DNA of 10,431 nt from Marinospirillum sp. (lineage in GTDB: Bacteria; Pseudomonadota; Gammaproteobacteria; Pseudomonadales; Halomonadaceae), in NCBI RefSeq assembly GCF_014859565.1, contig NZ_JACUUA010000126.1:1-10431 (forward strand). The letters are read 5' to 3'. Both the position numbers and the translations under genes were made by a program. The notes beneath the pieces were generated by a model. The model saw only the letters and a list, made by a program, of their open reading frames with translations. It searched no databases and was not told the DNA's origin. This document shows, piece after piece, positions 6,274 to 10,431 of the stretch (positions within the stretch are counted from its first letter, which is position 1; the number at the start of each line of letters is the position of its first letter).

Positions 6274-6998
6274 TACCACTCCAGATTGGTCAGTCGACTG
6301 AAAACATCCCGGATTCCTGCATTCCAGTCTGTGCTCAGCGCATCAAAATATGGATCACCAGAATCAAAGCGGCGGCGCATGGTCACCTCCAGACTGTCGC
6401 GTTTGTAGCAGATCAGATCGATGGGCATACCAACAGACAAGTTACTGTTCATGGTGGAATCAAAAGACACCAGGACACATTTTGTTGCGTCATTCAGGTT
6501 GGTTGAGCGAGTTATTGCCCAATCAATAATGGGTTTGCCGTACTTGGTTTCACCGGTTTGAAAGAAGGGGGTCTGATCGCCTGCTTCAATAAAGTTTCCT
6601 TCGGAATAAAGGCGGAAGAGCCTTGGTGCCTCCCCTTTGATCTGACCGCCCAGGATAAACGATGACTGAAAACCACCATCATTTTTGGATAGGTACTGAG
6701 CGTCGCGTTTGTCTACTAACCGCATGGCATCCGAAACCAGCAAGGCAGCGTCAAACATGGATTTAGCATTTTGCAAGCTGGCGATTTCAGGTTGGGTTTC
6801 GTTCTGTCTGAGCATACTGATCACTGCCTGAGTGCCCGCCAGACTTCCGGAACTAAGCAGGATGATCACTCGATCTCCGGCCTGCTCAAAAAGACTCAAT
6901 TTGCTGAAGCTGGCAAAGTTATCAACACCGGCATGGGTGCGTGAATCCGAAGCAAAGATCAGCCCTTCATCCAGCTTTACCCCAACACAGTAGGTCAT
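6273..6998 (-). CDS. Anbu-type proteasome-like peptidase
   Basis: A 241-residue protein of the bacterial Anbu (ancestral beta-subunit) branch of the proteasome/HslV family of N-terminal nucleophile hydrolases. It begins MTYCVGVKLDEGLIFASDSR. After Met removal Thr2 would be the nucleophile, with Asp18 and Lys33 in the positions of the conserved proteasome Asp17 and Lys33. SSGSLAGTQ (49-57) corresponds to the glycine-rich substrate loop, and SSFILGGQIKGEAPRLFRLYSEGNF, starting at residue 111, is highly typical of Anbu. Known Anbu proteins assemble into open helical or lock-washer-like rings; a physiological substrate has not been settled. No propeptide is present, as expected for Anbu. It is the first gene of an overlapping trio with the amidohydrolase and the transglutaminase-like gene. 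The Shine-Dalgarno site is weak (AGG, 9 nt before the ATG). The usual alpha-E and ATP-grasp partner genes are not seen upstream. Confidence 0.93.
   Translation of the reverse strand: MTYCVGVKLDEGLIFASDSRTHAGVDNFASFSKLSLFEQAGDRVIILLSSGSLAGTQAVISMLRQNETQPEIASLQNAKSMFDAALLVSDAMRLVDKRDAQYLSKNDGGFQSSFILGGQIKGEAPRLFRLYSEGNFIEAGDQTPFFQTGETKYGKPIIDWAITRSTNLNDATKCVLVSFDSTMNSNLSVGMPIDLICYKRDSLEVTMRRRFDSGDPYFDALSTDWNAGIRDVFSRLTNLEW
6279..6282 (-). promoter_or_regulatory. Ribosome binding site within the end of the Anbu gene
   Basis: GGAG on the minus strand lies in the last codons of the Anbu gene, 5 nt before the GTG at 6273. It supports re-initiation at the TAGTG overlap. Confidence 0.5.
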
Positions 6999-7408
6999 TG
7001 CATCTGGCCTGATAACTTGCCCATCAAGTGATCACACACTGATTGGTCGGGTGGTGACAGGTGGATGTTTTGCAGCATCAGGTTTTTCTCCAGTAGAGAT
7101 CGAGTCCGCCAGCAGTGGTACAAAAGGCAGTGTGTATTGCGCGAGACTCCAGCATGACTTGAATCAGCACAAGCATCTGTGCGCTTAACCACCAAGCCGG
7201 GAAAATGAAAAAGTGCGATAGCTGGACTTTAAGGAGTAAGGATCGCAGATAGAGAGGGTTACATCGGTGCGTTGCCACACAGATCAGCTGCTCGACCAAC
7301 GTTTGTTATCGAACAGACGAATCCCACCCACAACGTAAAAATCGATTGAGTTGGCAGTTCAAGAGGCGTTCCGATGATCCACTCTCCTTTCCACGCGGGG
7401 TAAAAATT
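6999..7408. other. Gene-free divergent region between Anbu operon and catalase
   Basis: About 410 bp separate the starts of two oppositely transcribed units, so both promoters should lie here. I find no convincing -35/-10 pair for either. Short frames exist on both strands but lack good ribosome sites and known-family character. An imperfect 20-bp palindrome lies at 7300-7319 and a short 5-bp stem at about 7166-7181. An in-frame TTG at 7346 would extend the catalase but is not favoured. Confidence 0.7.
7300..7319. promoter_or_regulatory. Imperfect palindrome upstream of the catalase gene
   Basis: CGTTTGTT (7300-7307) and AACAGACG (7312-7319) pair around ATCG with a single G-T wobble, giving 8-bp arms. 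It lies 90 bp before the catalase ATG, where an operator or leader hairpin could sit. It does not match the OxyR spacing pattern. Function is not shown. Confidence 0.3.
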
Positions 7409-9547
7409 ATGGCTACAAACAAACAAAAAACTGCAGCGTCACACGTAAAAAACAAAGGTGATAATTCCGACACAGATGTTACTTCACTAGACCGGGCACG
7501 GGTTGATGCCAGCACTGGACCGTTAACAACTAACCAGGGTGTTCAGGTCAGTGACAATCAGCACAGCTTAAAAGCCGGGCTACGCGGGCCTTCGTTACTC
7601 GAAGATTTTATTTTGCGTGAAAAAATCACCCATTTTGACCATGAGCGCATCCCGGAGCGAGTTGTTCATGCCCGTGGTTCAGCAGCTCATGGTTATTTTG
7701 AAGCCTACGACACACTGACTGAGTACACCCGAGCCGCGCCGTTTGCAGAGAAGGGTAAAATCACACCTGTGTTTGTGCGTTTTTCAACTGTCGCTGGTGA
7801 ACGAGGTTCAAAAGATACCGCCCGTGATGCGCGCGGTTTTGCGGTGAAGTTTTATAGTGATGAAGGCAATTGGGATCTGGTCGGCAATAACATACCGGTG
7901 TTTTTTATTCAGGATGCAATCAAGTTTCCCGATCTGGTGCACGCTCTCAAACCGGAACCTCATCACGGCATGCCACAAGCGGCCTCAGCGCATGACACCT
8001 TCTGGGATTTTGTCTCTCTGATGCCAGAATCAACACATATGTTGATGTGGGTGATGTCGGATCGTGGTATACCGCGCAGTTATCGGATGATGCAAGGTTT
8101 TGGTGTGCATACCTTTCGCTTGGTTAATGACCTTAATGAATCGGTATTTTGTAAGTTCCACTGGAAACCACTACAGGGAACTCACTCACTGGTCTGGGAT
8201 GAGGCAGTAAAAATATCGGGAGCAGATCCAGATTTTCATCGACGGGATTTGTGGGAAGCCATTGAGTCGGGTGAGTTCCCGGAATGGGAGCTGGGGTTGC
8301 AGATATTTACCGAAGAACAAGCAGAAGCTTTCAGTTTTGATGTGCTCGACTCAACCAAGCTGATACCGGAAGAATTGGTACCACTGACACCAGTCGGACG
8401 CATGGTGCTGAACCGTAACCCTGATAATTTTTTTTCAGAAACTGAGCAGGTGGCCTTCTGTACCGCTCACATTATTCCCGGTATCGACTTCTCCAACGAT
8501 CCGTTACTTGCCGGTCGAATCCATTCTTATGTGGATACACAAATCACCCGCCTTGGTGGGGCAAATTTCCACGAGATCCCCATCAACGCACCACTTGCCT
8601 CGGTACAAAACAATCAACGTGACGGTATACATCGTCAGGCGGTGAATCACGGACGTGTGGCTTACGAGCCGAATTCCTTGGCGGGTGGCTGTCCTTTTCA
8701 GGGTGGGGCAAGCGGGTTTGTATCCTTCCCAGAGACTACGGGTGAAGACAAAGTCCGAGGAAAATCGACAAAATTTACTGAGCACTATGCACAAGCCACT
8801 CTGTTTTTTGACAGTCAGACCCCTGTTGAGAAAGACCATATTATTGCAGCCTTTCGCTTCGAGCTGAGTAAGGTCGAAGTAGTTGCCATACGTGAACGGA
8901 TGCTGTCTTCATTAGTCAACGTTTCAACAGAGCTGGCCGCCAAGATTGCAGCCGGTTTGGGTATGGAGGTTCCCGATGCCATGCCAAAAGTCAGCAGTAA
9001 CTCACAACCACCGGAAATCACCGTTTCACCGACCTTGTCACTAACTGCACTACCAGGTGAGTGTGGTATTCGTACACGCCAGATTGCTGTACTGGTTGAG
9101 GATGGTGTTGATCAAACTTCACTTGTTAATCTTAATGCTCTGCTGGTTGATGCTGGGACAGTGGTACATTTTGTGGGGTCACGAGTGGGTAGGTTTGTCA
9201 GTTCATCCGGTGAAAAAATCGAAGCGGGCAAGTCGATGGAAAACACTCCGGGCTTTCTGTTTGATGCACTGGTGCTGCCTGATGGCAAAGACGCAGTTCA
9301 GGCACTGACTGACAATGAGCACACCATGGAGTTTATAAAAGATCAGGTCAAACACAGTAAAACAATTCTTGCTTTGGGTGCCGGGAAGAAGCTGCTGGAA
9401 CTGGCAGGTATCAAACCAACCATGAATAAAGACAAGGGTATCCTGCTGGCAGAGAGCACCAATATCGCTGAGATCACACCTGCATTTATTGAGGCAGTTG
9501 CTGGTCACCGATACCCATTTCACAGCAGTGAATCACCAACCCAATGA
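7409..9547 (+). CDS. katE: Large-subunit heme catalase (HPII type)
   Basis: A 712-residue monofunctional heme catalase of the large-subunit HPII class, which dismutates hydrogen peroxide to water and oxygen in the cytosol. The core spans about 55-530. The distal His87 is in [12 protein letters not shown], distal Asn160 is in [11 protein letters not shown], and the proximal heme ligand Tyr374 is in [15 protein letters not shown], all at the spacing of E. coli HPII His128, Asn201 and Tyr415. The C-terminal domain (about 555-700), starting [12 protein letters not shown] and containing DALVLPDG, is the flavodoxin/class-I amidotransferase-like domain found only in large catalases. Cys351 occupies the place of HPII His392, which is linked to the essential Tyr. 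The ATG at 7409 has GGGG 8 nt upstream and gives a normal polar N-terminal arm; an in-frame TTG at 7346 would add 21 residues but lacks support. A ferritin-like gene follows 140 bp later on the same strand. Confidence 0.96.
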   Translation: MATNKQKTAASHVKNKGDNSDTDVTSLDRARVDASTGPLTTNQGVQVSDNQHSLKAGLRGPSLLEDFILREKITHFDHERIPERVVHARGSAAHGYFEAYDTLTEYTRAAPFAEKGKITPVFVRFSTVAGERGSKDTARDARGFAVKFYSDEGNWDLVGNNIPVFFIQDAIKFPDLVHALKPEPHHGMPQAASAHDTFWDFVSLMPESTHMLMWVMSDRGIPRSYRMMQGFGVHTFRLVNDLNESVFCKFHWKPLQGTHSLVWDEAVKISGADPDFHRRDLWEAIESGEFPEWELGLQIFTEEQAEAFSFDVLDSTKLIPEELVPLTPVGRMVLNRNPDNFFSETEQVAFCTAHIIPGIDFSNDPLLAGRIHSYVDTQITRLGGANFHEIPINAPLASVQNNQRDGIHRQAVNHGRVAYEPNSLAGGCPFQGGASGFVSFPETTGEDKVRGKSTKFTEHYAQATLFFDSQTPVEKDHIIAAFRFELSKVEVVAIRERMLSSLVNVSTELAAKIAAGLGMEVPDAMPKVSSNSQPPEITVSPTLSLTALPGECGIRTRQIAVLVEDGVDQTSLVNLNALLVDAGTVVHFVGSRVGRFVSSSGEKIEAGKSMENTPGFLFDALVLPDGKDAVQALTDNEHTMEFIKDQVKHSKTILALGAGKKLLELAGIKPTMNKDKGILLAESTNIAEITPAFIEAVAGHRYPFHSSESPTQ

Positions 9548-9625
9548 TGCAGCCTGCAGCTATTGTTTTAGTTACCGTTCGCTAGCATACCGACTCAGCA
9601 GTGCCTCCTTCCTACAATTTGTAAA

Positions 9626-9650
9626 CCCATCGGCCACACCGGCTGATGGG
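9626..9650 (+). terminator. Strong hairpin after the catalase gene, possible terminator
   Basis: CCCATCGGCC (9626-9635) and GGCTGATGGG (9641-9650) pair over 10 bp, with one G-T wobble and a 5-nt loop, 78 bp after the catalase stop. No U-tract follows, so it is not a classic intrinsic terminator. It could instead attenuate read-through or protect the 3' end of the catalase mRNA while the ferritin-like gene is still read. Confidence 0.45.
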
Positions 9651-9687
9651 TGAGCCTTAACTAACATCGCACATTCAAGAGGAATTT

Positions 9688-10308
9688 ATGAACAAGAAAC
9701 CCTATATCAAGAAGCGACTGCACGAGTTGTTGTATCAGGCACTCGAAACAGAACGCGGGGGCATAAAGATCTACGAAACTGCACTGACCTGTGTGTTAAA
9801 CGAGGATCTGTCAGACGAATGGGAAGAGTACCTCGAACAAACACTCAAGCATGAGCAGGTACTACTGAAAGTATTTAAAGAATTAAATCTCGATCCGAAC
9901 ACTATAACCCCGGGTCGCAAAGTGGTGGCACACATTGGTGATTCGCTGGTCACGGCAATGAAAATGGCAAAAGCACAAGGGGATCCAACCGCAGCACAAC
10001 TGGTAGCAGGTGAATGTGTGGTTCTTGCAGAGACCAAGGATCACATGAACTGGGAGTTGATCGGACATTTGGCAGAAAATGGGCAGGGTGAAGAAACTGA
10101 AGCACTTAAAACTGCCTTCGAAACAATTGGTGAGGAAGAAGATCATCACCTCTACCACACCAAGGGATTTACCCGTGAATTGTGGATTGCATCCTTAGGT
10201 TTACCTGCGGTTCTGCCACCACCTGAAGAAATTAAAGCGGTTGAAAGTGCCATAGGTGCTGCACGGGCACAAAACCAGCGCGATAACATGCTGCAAGCCA
10301 AATCTTGA
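9688..10308 (+). CDS. Ferritin-like domain protein (probable di-iron four-helix bundle)
   Basis: A 206-residue, mostly helical, acidic protein with the pattern of a ferritin-like four-helix bundle. Carboxylate and His candidates fall on four predicted helices: ALETERGGIKIYE (Glu22), EEYLEQTLKHEQ (Glu50, His55, Glu56), AGECVVLAETKDHMNWE (Glu109, Glu115, His119) and GEEEDHHLYHTKGFTRE (Glu149-151, His153, His154). Such proteins bind a di-iron centre and may store iron or remove peroxide; I cannot assign ligands exactly or a subfamily name. The C-terminal tail after LPPPEE is charged and probably extended. GAGGA (9679-9683) lies just before the ATG. Its place after a large catalase suggests a peroxide or iron-stress role (inference). 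It ends with tandem in-frame stops, TGA TAA. Confidence 0.8.
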   Translation: MNKKPYIKKRLHELLYQALETERGGIKIYETALTCVLNEDLSDEWEEYLEQTLKHEQVLLKVFKELNLDPNTITPGRKVVAHIGDSLVTAMKMAKAQGDPTAAQLVAGECVVLAETKDHMNWELIGHLAENGQGEETEALKTAFETIGEEEDHHLYHTKGFTRELWIASLGLPAVLPPPEEIKAVESAIGAARAQNQRDNMLQAKS

Positions 10309-10316
10309 TAACTAGT

Positions 10317-10349
10317 CGCTCCTGCAAAAACGCCTCTTTTTCAGGAGCG
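10317..10349. terminator. Bidirectional terminator-like hairpin between convergent genes
   Basis: CGCTCCTG (10317-10324) pairs with CAGGAGCG (10342-10349). Inside, AAAAA (10326-10330) can pair with TTTTT (10337-10341) past one bulged C, leaving a 6-nt loop. It begins 8 bp after the ferritin-like stop and lies 12 bp from the stop of the convergent gene at the right edge. There is no T-run after the stem, but location and symmetry favour shared termination. Confidence 0.55.
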
Positions 10350-10361
10350 CTCTGACTTCAT

Positions 10362-10430
10362 TCACACCACCTGAGCTTCCAGCTTAACTGATGGCTGCTT
10401 AATGGCTTCAACCAGTGTACTCACCGAGTA
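10362..10430 (-). CDS. C-terminal end of an unidentified minus-strand gene
   Basis: The last 22 codons of a frame open to the right edge, reading YSVSTLVEAIKQPSVKLEAQ then VV and a TGA (10362-10364). The residue mix is protein-like, and it ends next to a terminator-like hairpin. The other minus-strand frame I read here is closed by a stop. The stretch is too short to name a family. The real gene continues beyond the window. Confidence 0.5.
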   Translation of the reverse strand, partial: YSVSTLVEAIKQPSVKLEAQVV

Positions 10431-10431
10431 G

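Noticed and set aside
7028..7035. GTGATCAC palindrome near the Anbu start
   Set aside because: An 8-bp palindrome is expected by chance at this scale, and no repeat or consensus supports a binding site.
7078..7299. A 73-codon minus-strand frame upstream of the Anbu gene with a hydrophobic stretch
   Set aside because: There is no good ribosome site, it overlaps other equally open frames, and the composition (many Cys, His and Trp) is not like a known family. Probably chance in the divergent region, though remnant coding cannot be excluded.
7346..7408. TTG-initiated 21-residue extension of the catalase
   Set aside because: The ATG at 7409 has GGGG at 8 nt and gives a normal polar N-terminal arm; TTG is a rare start with no Shine-Dalgarno site here.
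1..10431. Mobile elements, CRISPR arrays, tRNA genes or phage genes
   Set aside because: None was found: no transposase-like proteins, no terminal repeats, no spaced repeats, no tRNA-like cloverleaf recognised in gaps.

Overview
The window looks like chromosomal DNA from a gammaproteobacterium, perhaps marine or environmental. This rests on gene content (a Tim44-like secreted or membrane protein, a DUF3185 protein, a PRC-barrel protein, an HPII-type large catalase, an Anbu proteasome homologue), moderate GC, ATG/GTG starts with Shine-Dalgarno sites and tight bacterial spacing. I cannot name the genus. There is no tRNA, rRNA, insertion sequence or CRISPR array.

Layout. Positions 1-762 (minus) hold the first 254 codons of a Tim44-domain protein that continues beyond the left edge. 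A divergent isochorismatase-family hydrolase (908-1453, plus) follows. A long minus-strand block fills 1463-6998. Read in its own direction it is: Anbu peptidase (6998-6273), N-formylglutamate amidohydrolase-family protein (6273-5509), transglutaminase-like protein (5512-4625), a broken phospholipase-D/cardiolipin-synthase gene (4556-3641), a 49-residue charged small protein (3508-3359), a PRC-barrel protein (3362-2970), a hairpin (2905-2930), a DUF3185 two-TM protein (2844-2629) and an AI-2E-family membrane protein (2614-1463). After a 410-bp gene-free divergent region, the plus strand carries a large catalase (7409-9547) and a ferritin-like protein (9688-10308). The last 70 bp hold the C-terminal end of an unidentified minus-strand gene.

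How the genes may work together. The catalase, ferritin-like, PRC-barrel, DUF3185 and small charged proteins resemble a general-stress or stationary-phase set (inference from families; no sigma-factor assignment is proven). The most interesting part is the Anbu module. The peptidase gene overlaps the amidohydrolase gene by 1 nt (TAGTG), and that gene overlaps the transglutaminase gene by 4 nt (ATGA), so the three are probably co-translated. Anbu is known to occur beside transglutaminase-like genes, usually also with alpha-E and ATP-grasp genes. Here those two are absent from the visible flank and an amidohydrolase sits in the middle.

Other points of note: the phospholipase-D gene has lost its first HKD half through an out-of-frame internal deletion; the catalase has Cys351 where E. 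coli HPII has the Tyr-linked His392, giving the spacing of the Cys-Tyr link known in a fungal large catalase; and the transglutaminase-like protein keeps its Cys and Asp but has Ala where the triad His is expected.
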